Assembly (NCBI GenBank): GCA_013822395.1 | Contig: PNKK01000024.1 | Coordinates: 1 to 34,551 of the forward strand | DNA length: 34,551 nucleotides | DNA from: Anaerolinea sp. | GTDB taxonomy: Bacteria; Chloroflexota; Limnocylindria; Limnocylindrales; CSP1-4 | Direction of reading: 5' to 3' | In this document: in pieces, positions 24,555-32,938 of the stretch | Position numbering within the stretch: the first letter of the stretch is position 1 | Layout: each line of letters starts with the position of its first letter | Position numbers and translations under genes: made by a program | Notes under the pieces: model-generated | What the model was told of the DNA's origin: nothing | Database searches by the model: none | What the model saw: only the letters and a program-made list of their open reading frames with translations

Positions 24555-25837
24555 CGGCGCTTGGAGCGGAAGTCTCGGCCGCGCCCATCCCCGGGATCCG
24601 CGTCGTCCTCGACGTCCGGCCGCTCCAGGACCCTGGTCGCGCGCCGGCGACGAGCGCATACCTCGCCGGCCTCCTCGGCGCGTACGACGCGGATCCGCTC
24701 GAGGGCGAGTCGTTCGCATTCCTCCTCCAGTCGGACCTCGACGATCCGACGACGTCGTTCGGGCGCCTGGAGGTCGTCGGGCGACGGCTCCTGCCGCCGA
24801 CGCGGCTCCTCCGCTCGGGTGCGCTGACCGTCGACCCGTTCCTCCTCCGCGGGGCGTCTCTCGGGGCCGCCTGGCGCGCCGAGCGCGGGGGAGCGGCCGG
24901 CGCGGTCTATCACGCCGCCGCGGGATCGCCGCCGCTCTTCTCCCGGATCCCGGTCGTGGTGAGCCTGCTCGATCTCGCGCCCTGGGAGCTGCCCGGCGCC
25001 TACCAGCGCTCCCCGTCGGTGCGATTCGGGCAACGGCTTCGCGCTCGCCTGCTCCGGGACGCCGCGGCCGTGATCGTCGGGACGACGGCGGTCTCGAGCG
25101 CGGCGAGCCGGCTCCTCCACCTTCGTCGGGACCGGCTCCGCGTCGTGCCGCTCGCGGCCCGCGCCGCGTTCGCGCCGCCGCCCACCGATGACGGCGCCCC
25201 GGACCCGGCGACCCGCGCGGAGATCGAGCGCCTGGGTCTCCCGGATCGCTACCTCGTCTACCCGGGCCGGTATGACGCTCGCCAGGACCTCGGGACGTTG
25301 CTGCGGTCGCTCGCCGCGCTCGGCGTCGCGGGTCGTCCCCGATCTCTCGCCGCCGGCGTCGCGTGGCCGCCCCGCGTCCTGCTGGTCGGCGCCTCGCCGG
25401 AGGACCGTGCCGCCCTCGCCCGGGCGGCGGCGCGGGCGGGGATTGGCGACGCGCTCGCCTACGCGCCGGCGCTCTCCCCGGACCGGCTAGCGGCACTCGT
25501 CCGGGGGGCCCGAGCCGTGCTCCTGCCGGTCCTGTCCGAATCCGCCGGCCTCGCCGCGATCGAGGCCCTCGCGAGCGGAACGCCGGTCGTCGCGTCGAGC
25601 GTCGGCGCGCTGCCCGAGATCGTGGGCGGCGCGGGCATCCTGGTTGAGCCCCGCGACGTCGAGCGGCTCGCGGCCGCGCTCCACGCCGCGTGGACGGATG
25701 AGCGGGTGCACCGTCGGCTCGCCGGCCTCGCCCTCAAGCGGGCCCGCGGATCCCGCCGGGCCTGGGCGGACGTGGCCGCGGACACGCGCCGCGTCTATGC
25801 GGAGGTTGGCGTTCGCCGCAGCGGGCGACCTATCTGA
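24551..25837 (+). CDS. glycosyltransferase family 4 protein
   Basis: A 428-residue GT-B fold transferase. The C-terminal nucleotide-binding half has the GT4 signature PGRYDARQDLGTLLRSLAAL and the E-x7-E pattern in SESAGLAAIEALASGTPVVA, followed by GALPEIVGGAGILV. The N-terminal acceptor domain starts IRVVLDVRPLQDPGRAPATS. Start GTG 24551 overlaps the upstream stop. The 3' end overlaps the oppositely oriented DUF3048 gene by 8 bp. Donor and acceptor cannot be told from sequence; it probably extends a surface glycan. Confidence 0.85.
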   Translation: MTALGAEVSAAPIPGIRVVLDVRPLQDPGRAPATSAYLAGLLGAYDADPLEGESFAFLLQSDLDDPTTSFGRLEVVGRRLLPPTRLLRSGALTVDPFLLRGASLGAAWRAERGGAAGAVYHAAAGSPPLFSRIPVVVSLLDLAPWELPGAYQRSPSVRFGQRLRARLLRDAAAVIVGTTAVSSAASRLLHLRRDRLRVVPLAARAAFAPPPTDDGAPDPATRAEIERLGLPDRYLVYPGRYDARQDLGTLLRSLAALGVAGRPRSLAAGVAWPPRVLLVGASPEDRAALARAAARAGIGDALAYAPALSPDRLAALVRGARAVLLPVLSESAGLAAIEALASGTPVVASSVGALPEIVGGAGILVEPRDVERLAAALHAAWTDERVHRRLAGLALKRARGSRRAWADVAADTRRVYAEVGVRRSGRPI

Positions 25838-27038
25838 CCCTGATCTCAGCGCCCGGGACGGCACCCTCGATGACCTCGTAGGCGTACGACAGTGCGATCA
25901 CCTGGACGAACGTCTGGCCAGCCGTCAGGGTGATCGGCGTGCCGTCGGCGGCGAACAGCTGCGTCGGGCTCGAGATCGAGTCCTTCGACCAGGTGCCCCG
26001 GATGATCCGGCCATTCGTGGAGACGATCGCCTCACCCGAGCCCACGTCGGCGGCCTCCAGGCGGTTCTTCCCGGACCCGTCGTTGAGCGCCCCGAAGCGC
26101 ATCCGCAGGATGACCACGTTCGCCGGGGCGACGACCCGGCCATCGGCCGCATCGACCTGCGGCTCGGACGCCCCGTCGATGTAGCGGCGGTACGTGTTGG
26201 AGGCGGGGTCGAACCGGAAGGTGATCGTCTCATACGGGTAGTCGACGGTCAGGGTGGTCCCGACCGGCCGGAACTCGCCGCGAATGGCCGGGCCGAATGA
26301 CCAGGCCGGCTCGATCGGCCCATCGGCCGCGCCGACGGCCGCCGCCAGCGCCCGGAGGCGCGCCCCGTCCGAGTAGACGTTGTGCGGTGACGGCCGATCC
26401 CTGTCGCGCCAGAGGTAGGTGCCTCCAAAGCGAAACTCGTCCGCGTTCCAGACCAGCTGGCCTCGGCCGCTCTCACGCAGCGTGGCCATCGCGCCGGGTG
26501 AGCCTCCGACGTGGACGAACACGGCGTTCCACTCGGCCGCCCAGTCGATGTAGTACTGGCGGGCGCTCCGGACGGGGCCGACCGACGCCGGGATCGAGTC
26601 CTGGAAGATCAGCATGTAGCGAGGGATGCCGCCCTCGGCGGGCGCCTGCCAGACGACGGCGGCGGCGTTGAACCCCGACTGCGGGCGCGCCGCCCGCAGG
26701 TCGTCGATCATCACGGCGATCGGCTGCCGGGTTGCGGCCTCCGGGCTGACGGGGAGTCCAGTGAGCGGCGCCGGCACGAGCACGGGCGTGGGCTCCGGCG
26801 TGGGTTCCAGCGTGGGTGATGGTGTGGCCTCCGGTGAGGGCGTCGCCATCGGATCGCCGCTCGCGGCGCCGCTCGGTCCCGGTGTCGCACGGATCCCCGA
26901 GCCGGTATCCGGCGCCGAGGACAGCGACCCAACGAGGGCACCGACCCCCGCGCCGCCGCCGATCGCGACGATGACGAGCAGGACGATGGCGGCCGATCGG
27001 ATCCTTCCGTTCAGGCCCCTGGCGCCGGTCTCGGTCAC
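25830..27038 (-). CDS. DUF3048 domain protein, membrane-anchored
   Basis: A 402-residue protein with an N-terminal membrane helix (about 17-40), a Pro/Thr/Glu-rich linker (TPSPEATPSPTLEPTPEPTP) and a DUF3048 domain as in YerB. Typical stretches are APLTGLPV, PIAVMIDDLRAARPQSG, PAEGGIPRYMLIFQ, GPVRSARQYYIDWAAEWNAV and FVHVGGSPGA. GTG 27038 is chosen because GGGGAG lies 6 nt upstream and the TATTCT box at 27084-27079 lies between it and the farther upstream ATGs. The family is extracytoplasmic and of unknown function. It is divergent from the beta-helix gene and convergent with the GT4 gene. Confidence 0.85.
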   Translation of the reverse strand: MTETGARGLNGRIRSAAIVLLVIVAIGGGAGVGALVGSLSSAPDTGSGIRATPGPSGAASGDPMATPSPEATPSPTLEPTPEPTPVLVPAPLTGLPVSPEAATRQPIAVMIDDLRAARPQSGFNAAAVVWQAPAEGGIPRYMLIFQDSIPASVGPVRSARQYYIDWAAEWNAVFVHVGGSPGAMATLRESGRGQLVWNADEFRFGGTYLWRDRDRPSPHNVYSDGARLRALAAAVGAADGPIEPAWSFGPAIRGEFRPVGTTLTVDYPYETITFRFDPASNTYRRYIDGASEPQVDAADGRVVAPANVVILRMRFGALNDGSGKNRLEAADVGSGEAIVSTNGRIIRGTWSKDSISSPTQLFAADGTPITLTAGQTFVQVIALSYAYEVIEGAVPGAEIRVR

Positions 27039-27078
27039 GTGGGCTCCCCTGCGCGGCGTCCGCAGCCGCGGCGGGCGC

Positions 27079-27084
27079 AGAATA
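27079..27084 (-). promoter_or_regulatory. -10 box TATTCT for the DUF3048 gene
   Basis: On the minus strand TATTCT stands about 40 nt before GTG 27038, giving a leader of roughly 33 nt that contains GGGGAG. Confidence 0.4.
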
Positions 27085-27171
27085 GCGGAGCGATCCCCCA
27101 TCCGCGTCAGCACCCGAAGGTCCGGGCGGTGCGCGTCGGGCGGGACGCATCGAACGAGCGAGGTACAGGCC

Positions 27172-27741
27172 ATGCCCACCAGGAAGACCGTCCAGCCAGA
27201 CGGTGCCGAGTCTCAACCAGCCCCCACCTCCGCGCCGCGCCGCACGCGCCGCACGACCCCGGCCCCTGGTCCCGTCGTCGTGCCGGATGAGGAGCTCGCG
27301 GCCGCACCATCCGTCGAGGAGGACGAGACGTGGGTTCAGGCCGACGCCGTGGAAGTTCACCAGGGCGCGATCGGGCGCGTGGACGCCACCGACGTCACCG
27401 TCACGCAGGGCGTTGTCGGGGCCGCCCGCGGAGATCGCATCTCGGTGGAGATGGGTCTGCTCGGCGCCGCGATGGGGGGCGAGATCAGCATCTCTCAGGG
27501 CGGCGCCGGGTCGATCCTGGCTCAGCAGGCCCGCGTGGAGCAGTCATTCGTCAGGACGCTGGTCGCCCAGCACGTCGAGATCCGGCGGCCGAGCGCCGTC
27601 CTGTTCCTGATCGCCCAGCGCGTGAGCGGCGACATCCGACCCGTCCTGGACTGGCGCGGCGCGCTCGTCTTCGGGGCGGCCTTCGGCGTGACGGCGGGGC
27701 TGTTCGGTCGTCTCCGTCGAAGGGCCGATCGAAGGGGCTGA
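27172..27741 (+). CDS. beta-helix (bactofilin-like) protein with C-terminal anchor
   Basis: A 189-residue protein in three parts. The first is a basic, Pro/Thr-rich disordered N-terminus (1-50). Next is a run of short hydrophobic repeats (about 58-157; VEVHQGAIGRVDATDVTVTQ, then GVVGAARGDRISVEMGLLGA) that reads like a right-handed beta-helix. Last is a membrane helix (about 163-179) followed by RLRRRADRR. Bactofilins have this repeat style, but the C-terminal helix and lack of clear family motifs make this a structural guess only. ATG 27172 is preceded by a weak purine stretch. Confidence 0.65.
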   Translation: MPTRKTVQPDGAESQPAPTSAPRRTRRTTPAPGPVVVPDEELAAAPSVEEDETWVQADAVEVHQGAIGRVDATDVTVTQGVVGAARGDRISVEMGLLGAAMGGEISISQGGAGSILAQQARVEQSFVRTLVAQHVEIRRPSAVLFLIAQRVSGDIRPVLDWRGALVFGAAFGVTAGLFGRLRRRADRRG

Positions 27742-27755
27742 CCGAGGCCCTCGGC

Positions 27756-27761
27756 TATACT
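27756..27761 (+). promoter_or_regulatory. -10 box TATACT of the UDP-sugar operon
   Basis: TATACT follows the stop of the previous gene by 14 nt and would begin a leader of about 95 nt ahead of GTG 27863. Confidence 0.5.
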
Positions 27762-27775
27762 CTGAGCCCGACCGC

Positions 27776-27843
27776 CCCGGCCGCAGGCCGGGCCCATCCG
27801 AGCATTGCCGCGTCGCCGAGCGCTGCGGCTCGGGAGCCGCAGC
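27776..27843 (+). promoter_or_regulatory. two strong stem-loops in the UDP-sugar operon leader
   Basis: CCCGGCC-gca-GGCCGGG (27776-27792) and GCTGCGGCTC-gg-GAGCCGCAGC (27822-27843) fold within the predicted leader, the second ending 19 nt before GTG 27863. Neither carries a T-run. A role in attenuation or mRNA stability is possible but unproven. Confidence 0.45.
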
Positions 27844-27862
27844 AGGAGCCCAGCGAGGTCCC

Positions 27863-28534
27863 GTGATCCATCCGTCAGCGCGCGTCCACCCGACCGCGGA
27901 CCTCGAGGCCGACGTGGCCGTCGGGGCCGGGACCAGCATCTGGCACCGGGCCCAGATCCGCGTCGGCGCGCGAATCGGCGCCGAGTGCGTCATCGGGCGC
28001 GACGCGTTCATCGACGAGGGTGTCGAGATCGGGGATCGGGTGAAGATCCAGAATGGCGCCCTCGTCTACCACGGCGTGACCGTGGAGGACGGCGTCTTCA
28101 TCGGGCCGGGCGCCATCCTCACGAATGACCGCTACCCGCGGGCGATAACCTCCACCGGCGAGCTCGCCCGGGCGGGGGACTGGACGGTCAGCCCGGTCGT
28201 GCTCCGTCACGGGTCGTCGATCGGTGCCGGCGCCGTGGTCGTCGCGGGCACGGAGGTCGGTGCCTTCGCGACGGTCGGCGCGGGCGCGATCGTCACCCGC
28301 GACGTCCCGTCCCACGCGCTCGTCGTCGGCAACCCTGCCCGGCGGATCGGTTGGATATGTGCCTGTGGCGTCCGGCTCCTCGACGCCGACGGAGCTCCGG
28401 CCGCCGCCACCCCGCCGCAGTACTCGACGCACCCGGAGATCCATTGTCCGAGCTGCGAGCGGACCTACGTCTACGTTCCGGACGCGGAGGCGCTCGAGGA
28501 GCGCCCGCACCCCCAGCAGGGAGCTCCCGTATGA
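27863..28534 (+). CDS. UDP-2-acetamido-3-amino-uronate N-acetyltransferase (WbpD/WlbB-like)
   Basis: A 223-residue left-handed beta-helix acyltransferase. Hexapeptide repeats run through most of the protein (VAVGAGTSIWHRAQIRVGAR, then IGDRVKIQNGALVYHGVTVE). The pattern IGPGAILTNDRYPRA followed by GAGAIVTRDVPSHALVVGNP is characteristic of the WbpD/WlbB branch, which acetylates the 3-amino group. A C-terminal extension holds CAC (166/168) and CPSC (195/198), probably a small zinc ribbon. GTG 27863 has GAGG 5 nt upstream. It is the first of four genes of one pathway and overlaps the next as ATGA. Confidence 0.82.
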   Translation: MIHPSARVHPTADLEADVAVGAGTSIWHRAQIRVGARIGAECVIGRDAFIDEGVEIGDRVKIQNGALVYHGVTVEDGVFIGPGAILTNDRYPRAITSTGELARAGDWTVSPVVLRHGSSIGAGAVVVAGTEVGAFATVGAGAIVTRDVPSHALVVGNPARRIGWICACGVRLLDADGAPAAATPPQYSTHPEIHCPSCERTYVYVPDAEALEERPHPQQGAPV

Positions 28535-29634
28535 TCCCGATCGCTCGCCCGGACCTCGGCCAGGAGGAGATCGACGCCGTCGCGGACGTGCTCCGATCCG
28601 GCATCATCGCCCAGGGTCCGCGGGTGAAGGCGCTCGAGGCGGCCTGGTCGGACTACTGCGGCGTCGGCCATACGATTGCGATGGCGAACGGAACGCTCGC
28701 CCTGATGGCGACGCTCACCTGCCTGGGAATCGGCCCGGGCGACGAGGTCGTCACCGTGGCCCACACGTTCGCGGCGACCGCCAACGCGATCCTGTCCACC
28801 GGCGCGATGCCGGTCTTCGTGGACATCGAGCCGGATACGTACCTGATCGACGCAAAGCGGATCGAGGCGGCCATCACGCCACGGACCCGGGCGATCGTGC
28901 CGGTCCACCTGTTCGGGCTCGTCGCGGACATGGACATGATCGGCGCGATCGCGGATCGCCACGGCCTCGAGGTCGTCGAGGACGCCTGTCAGGCCCACGG
29001 CGCGACGTATCGCGGCCGTCGCGCCGGAAGCTTCGGCCACGGGACGTTCAGCCTGTATGCGACGAAGAACATGACGACCGGCGAGGGCGGCTTCGTCACG
29101 ACGAAGGACGGCGAGCTCGCCGACCGGCTCCGCCTCTACCGGAACCAGGGGATGCGGGCACGCTACCAGTTCGAGACGCTCGGCTTCAACTTCCGGATGA
29201 CGGACCTGAACGCTGCAATCGGCCTCGTGCAGCTCGAGAAGCTGGATCGCAACACGGCCCGCCGGCAGGCGATCGCCGCCGCGTACGATGAGGGCTTCGC
29301 GGATCTGCCGGTCCGGATCCCGGTGGTGCCCGACGGTCGAACCCACGTCTACCACCAGTACACACTCGAGGTCGGGCCGGCTCGGGACGCGATCATCACG
29401 GCGATCCGGGAGGGCGGCGTCGGGGCGGACATCTACTACCCGATCCCGGTCCATCGTCAGGCGTACATCCAGGAGCGCGGCCTCCACGCGGACCTTCCGG
29501 TCACGGACCTGGCGGCCGAGCGGACGATCGCCCTGCCGATGTATCCGGGGATGACCCAGGAGGATCGCGCGACGGTGATCCGCGTCGTTCGCGACGCCGT
29601 GCTCGCGCACGTCGGGGTCGGCGTCGGGGCATGA
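28531..29634 (+). CDS. DegT/DnrJ/EryC1 aminotransferase (WbpE/WlbC-like)
   Basis: A 367-residue PLP-dependent sugar aminotransferase. Visible landmarks are the opening IPIARPDLGQEEIDAV, the phosphate-binding MANGTLALMA, DACQAHGATYRGR (Asp151 region) and the PLP lysine in LYATKNMTTGEGG (about Lys179). In the WbpE/WlbC pathway it transfers an amino group from glutamate to the 3-keto sugar. The ATGA overlap with the acetyltransferase and the following oxidoreductase and dehydrogenase genes support that role. Its stop lies in a short 12-bp tandem repeat. Confidence 0.88.
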   Translation: MIPIARPDLGQEEIDAVADVLRSGIIAQGPRVKALEAAWSDYCGVGHTIAMANGTLALMATLTCLGIGPGDEVVTVAHTFAATANAILSTGAMPVFVDIEPDTYLIDAKRIEAAITPRTRAIVPVHLFGLVADMDMIGAIADRHGLEVVEDACQAHGATYRGRRAGSFGHGTFSLYATKNMTTGEGGFVTTKDGELADRLRLYRNQGMRARYQFETLGFNFRMTDLNAAIGLVQLEKLDRNTARRQAIAAAYDEGFADLPVRIPVVPDGRTHVYHQYTLEVGPARDAIITAIREGGVGADIYYPIPVHRQAYIQERGLHADLPVTDLAAERTIALPMYPGMTQEDRATVIRVVRDAVLAHVGVGVGA

Positions 29635-29660
29635 CCCGGGGCATGACCCGGGGCCTGACC
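29625..29660 (+). repeat. 12-bp tandem repeat at an operon junction
   Basis: CGGGGCATGACC is repeated at 29625 and 29637, with CGGGGCCTGACC at 29649. The first unit contains the aminotransferase stop codon. It probably arose by slippage. Confidence 0.8.
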
Positions 29661-29686
29661 CGGCGGGCGGCGGCGGTCCGCCCCGG

Positions 29687-30748
29687 ATGACCGCGTTCTG
29701 GCGCCCGGCGGGGGATCGTGAGATCCGGGTCGGGCTGGCCGGCCTCGGGTCGATGGGCCGCAACCACCTCCGGGTGATCGCCAGCCGGCCGAACGCCCGA
29801 CTCGTCGCGATCGCGGACCCGGTCCCGGACGCGCTTGCGGCCGCCGGCGCGGCCGCCGGGACCGGCGCGGCCGGCTTCGCCGAGCCGCTCGCGATGATCG
29901 CCGAGGCCGACCTCGACGCGGTGGTCATCGCCGCGCCGACGACCGCCCACCTGCCGCTCGCCCTCGCCGCGATCGGGCGGGGGATCGCCGTCCTCGTCGA
30001 GAAGCCGCTCGCGCCGACGGTCGAGGAGGCCCTCGAGATCGTGGCCGCGTCCCGGGCGACCGGCGTCCCCGTCCAGGTCGGCCATGTCGAGCGGTTCAAC
30101 CCCGCCGTCCGCGAGCTCGGGCGACTGCTCCATGAGGAGCGCTGGCTCTCGACCGTCTACGCGATCACCTCCCGCCGAGCCGGCCCGTTCCCGGCCCGGA
30201 TCCGGGACGTCGGCGTGACCGTGGACCTCGCGACCCACGACGTCGACATCTGCTCGTGGATCGCCGGGGAGCGGCCGGTCCGGGTCCACGCCGAGACGGC
30301 CCAGCGCATCCATGCCGACCACGAGGACCTCCTGTTCGGGCTCCTCCACTTCCCGTCCGGCGTCGTCGCCCAGCTGGACGTCGACTGGCTCACTCCGGCC
30401 AAGCGGCGCCAGCTCGTCGTCGTCGGCGAGGAAGGGATGTTCGAGCTCGACTACCTGACCCAGCGCCTGACCTTCACGCGCGCGACCGATACCACCAACC
30501 CGCGCCTGATCGGCGGCTACGCGCCGACCTTCGAGGGCGAGGTGGCCGTGCTGCCGGTCCCGGCCGGCGAGCCGCTGGCGTTCGAGCACGACGCGTTCCT
30601 GCAGGTCGTCCGCGAAGGAGGCCGGCCGGAGGTGGATGCCGAGGACGGGCTCTGGGCGGTCGGGGTCGCGACGGCGCTGCTGGACGCGGCCGCCCGGCGC
30701 GAGGTCGTAACGCTGGACGGGTTCGCCGCCCGCTTCGCGACCGCCTGA
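29687..30748 (+). CDS. Gfo/Idh/MocA oxidoreductase (WbpB/WlbA-like)
   Basis: A 353-residue NAD-dependent sugar oxidoreductase. The Rossmann motif is VGLAGLGSMGRNHLRV (residues 15-30). The EKP motif is at 105-107 (VLVEKPLAP), and the active-site region VDLATHDVDICSWI follows. In this pathway the enzyme oxidises C3 of UDP-GlcNAc uronate to give the ketone used by the aminotransferase. ATG 29687 is the first start in frame after the 12-bp repeat; no strong ribosome site is visible. The 3' end is 44 nt from the next gene. Confidence 0.85.
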   Translation: MTAFWRPAGDREIRVGLAGLGSMGRNHLRVIASRPNARLVAIADPVPDALAAAGAAAGTGAAGFAEPLAMIAEADLDAVVIAAPTTAHLPLALAAIGRGIAVLVEKPLAPTVEEALEIVAASRATGVPVQVGHVERFNPAVRELGRLLHEERWLSTVYAITSRRAGPFPARIRDVGVTVDLATHDVDICSWIAGERPVRVHAETAQRIHADHEDLLFGLLHFPSGVVAQLDVDWLTPAKRRQLVVVGEEGMFELDYLTQRLTFTRATDTTNPRLIGGYAPTFEGEVAVLPVPAGEPLAFEHDAFLQVVREGGRPEVDAEDGLWAVGVATALLDAAARREVVTLDGFAARFATA

Positions 30749-30792
30749 GCCGGCCTGAACCACCTGAGCTGCCCCGAGAGGATCGAAACCGG

Positions 30793-32217
30793 ATGAGCAT
30801 CGTCACCCGCCCGACCACGGGCCCCAGCCTCCTCGGCGGGTCGATCGTCCTGCCGGTCAACGAATGCCGGCACGATCTGCCGCCGCGGCGGGTGTCGCCA
30901 TGGACCGGCACGGCCGGGACCGCCGGCACGGTGGCCGTGGTGGGGGCCGGGAAGATGGGCCTGCCGCTGGCGGCGCAGTTCGCCGGCCACGGCTGGGACG
31001 TCATCGCCGTCGACGTCCAGGAGTCCGTCGTCGCGGCGATCAACGACGGCCGCTCGCACATCGGCGAGGAGCCCGGGGTCGCGGAGCTGGTGGCGTCGGC
31101 GCACGCGGCCGGGCGGCTGCGAGCGACGACGGACGGGACGGTCGCGGCGCGGGACGCCGACGTCGTCGTGCTCATCGTGCCGGTGATGCTCGACGCGGCC
31201 CACCGGCCGGACTACCGGTACATGGATTCGGCGGTCGCATCGATCGGCCCGGGCGTCCACGCCGGCAGCCTCGTGATCTTCGAGACGACACTCCCGGTCG
31301 GGGACACGCGCGGGCGGTTCGCGCCACAGCTGGAGGCGGCCTCCGGGCTCCGGGCGGAGGAGGACTTCCTCGTGGCCTTCTCGCCCGAGCGGCTATTTTC
31401 GGGCGCCGCCCTCCGCAACCTCGCTACGTATCCCAAGCTCGTCGGCGGACTCAGCGCGCGCTCGACCGAGCGGGCGGGGCGGTTCTACGACGCCGTGCTG
31501 GACGCCGAGATCGTGGCGATGACCTCCGCCGAGGCGGCCGAATTCTCCAAGCTCGCCGATACGACGTACCGCGACGTCAACATCGCCCTCGCCAACGAGT
31601 TCGCGGCGTACGCCGACCGTGTCGGTGTGGACATCCGCGAGGTCATCGCGGCCGCGAACAGCCAGCCGTACAGCCACATCCACCAGCCCGGCCTGGGCGT
31701 CGGCGGCCACTGCATTCCCGTCTATCCGCACTTCCTGTTGTCCAGGGCGCCCGAGCTCACCCTGGTTGCCCGGTCCCGCGAGGTGAACGACGGGCAGATC
31801 GAGATCGCGGTCGAAGCGGTGCGCGAGGCGCTCGGCGGTCTCGCGGGCGCGCAGGTGCTCGTGCTCGGGCTCACCTATCGCGAGGGCGTGAAGGAGCTCG
31901 CCTACTCGCGGGCGATCCCGTTGATCGAGGCCCTGCGGACCGCTGGCGCCCGGGTCCTCGCGCACGACCCTCTGCTGTCAGACGACGAGATCAGATCAGT
32001 GGGCGCCGAGCCGTACTCGTGGGGCTCCAGGGCCGACGTCCGGGCGATCGTCACCCAGACCGGCGACCGGCGCTGGCGAGAGCTGGACGCGTCGTGGTTC
32101 CCGGACATCGCGCTCCTCGTGGATGGCCGGAACAGCCTGTCCGCGTTGGCGCTCCCGGCGGGCGTGGCGTACCGCGGCATCGGGGTGCCCGCACGCAGAG
32201 CTATCGACTCCGGATAG
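30793..32217 (+). CDS. nucleotide sugar dehydrogenase, probably UDP-GlcNAc 6-dehydrogenase (WbpA/WecC-like)
   Basis: A 474-residue UDP-sugar 6-dehydrogenase. After an unusual N-terminal extension of about 46 residues comes the Rossmann motif VAVVGAGKMGLPLA (GAGKMG at 51-56). Then come LIVPVMLD, FSPERLFSG, the catalytic Cys307 in GVGGHCIPVYPHFLL, and LGLTYREGVKELAYS in the C-terminal domain. The GGHCIP-x-P form fits UDP-HexNAc dehydrogenases rather than UDP-glucose dehydrogenase. ATG 30793 has GAGAGGA upstream; GTG 30892 would remove most of the extension. It supplies the first step of the four-gene pathway. Confidence 0.85.
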   Translation: MSIVTRPTTGPSLLGGSIVLPVNECRHDLPPRRVSPWTGTAGTAGTVAVVGAGKMGLPLAAQFAGHGWDVIAVDVQESVVAAINDGRSHIGEEPGVAELVASAHAAGRLRATTDGTVAARDADVVVLIVPVMLDAAHRPDYRYMDSAVASIGPGVHAGSLVIFETTLPVGDTRGRFAPQLEAASGLRAEEDFLVAFSPERLFSGAALRNLATYPKLVGGLSARSTERAGRFYDAVLDAEIVAMTSAEAAEFSKLADTTYRDVNIALANEFAAYADRVGVDIREVIAAANSQPYSHIHQPGLGVGGHCIPVYPHFLLSRAPELTLVARSREVNDGQIEIAVEAVREALGGLAGAQVLVLGLTYREGVKELAYSRAIPLIEALRTAGARVLAHDPLLSDDEIRSVGAEPYSWGSRADVRAIVTQTGDRRWRELDASWFPDIALLVDGRNSLSALALPAGVAYRGIGVPARRAIDSG

Positions 32218-32311
32218 CGTTCAGCGCAAAGTGACGGAGATTCCCTATTCGGTAGTCGGTCTCCCCTTCCGCCGGCGCAGCACACCGCCCTACGGCCGGA
32301 ATCCCGCTCTC

Positions 32312-32800
32312 TCAGCCCAGGCGCGTCTGAAGCTCCCGGAGGCGGATGAGCCGGCGTTCCAGCCAGTTGCGCACAAGGTCGCGGTCGCCGTACTGGCTGG
32401 CGAACTGGGCGATGCCCGAGTCATCGAGGAACACTGAGCGCCAGCCGGGCCGCTCCCGGTCGAGCTCGTCCGCGGCCCTCCTGCCCCATGCCTCGGCCCG
32501 GCGCTTCACGTCGACGATGTGGTCGGCCTCGGTCGTCAGCGAGGCGACCTCCTCGATCAGTGCATTACCCTCGGCGAGGTGGCGCCCGAGCGCGACCCGG
32601 AGGATGTCGTCACGGTCGTCTTTCGTCCGGGCGAACGGGACGCGGCGGCGGATGGCCCGGACGCTGAGGAGCGCGGCGACGCCGTACACGGCGACGGTGG
32701 CGCCCGCAGCCAGCGGGACCGCCTCCGCTGACTGGGCAACGACGAGACCGAGGAGAGCGCCGAGCAGAAGCGAACCGAGCGACCAGAGCACCGACTGCAC
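32312..32800 (-). CDS. small membrane protein with a charged helical tail
   Basis: A 162-residue protein. Two membrane helices (about 4-23 and 27-46) are followed by RRRVPFARTKDDRDD and a long charged helical region to the end, with LVRNWLERRLIRLRELQ suggesting a coiled coil. GTG 32800 lies 6 nt after a TAGAAT box. I do not recognise the family. It faces away from the UDP-sugar operon and stands alone. Confidence 0.7.
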   Translation of the reverse strand: MQSVLWSLGSLLLGALLGLVVAQSAEAVPLAAGATVAVYGVAALLSVRAIRRRVPFARTKDDRDDILRVALGRHLAEGNALIEEVASLTTEADHIVDVKRRAEAWGRRAADELDRERPGWRSVFLDDSGIAQFASQYGDRDLVRNWLERRLIRLRELQTRLG

Positions 32801-32806
32801 GGTGCC

Positions 32807-32812
32807 ATTCTA
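32807..32812 (-). promoter_or_regulatory. -10 box TAGAAT of a leaderless minus-strand promoter
   Basis: On the minus strand TAGAAT is followed by GGCACC and then GTG 32800. It is the same hexamer as before arsR and the arsB leader ORF. Confidence 0.55.
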
Positions 32813-32938
32813 GGCCGGGGTCACCCTCCCCCGAAGTTGCGGCCCGAGCCGTCCCGGACTGGCCGCGGCGGACCTCGCGGACGAGGGCGCTCAGTCCGGG
32901 CCTGTGCGACCCTGCGGGCGATTGACCATAAGCCCGAG

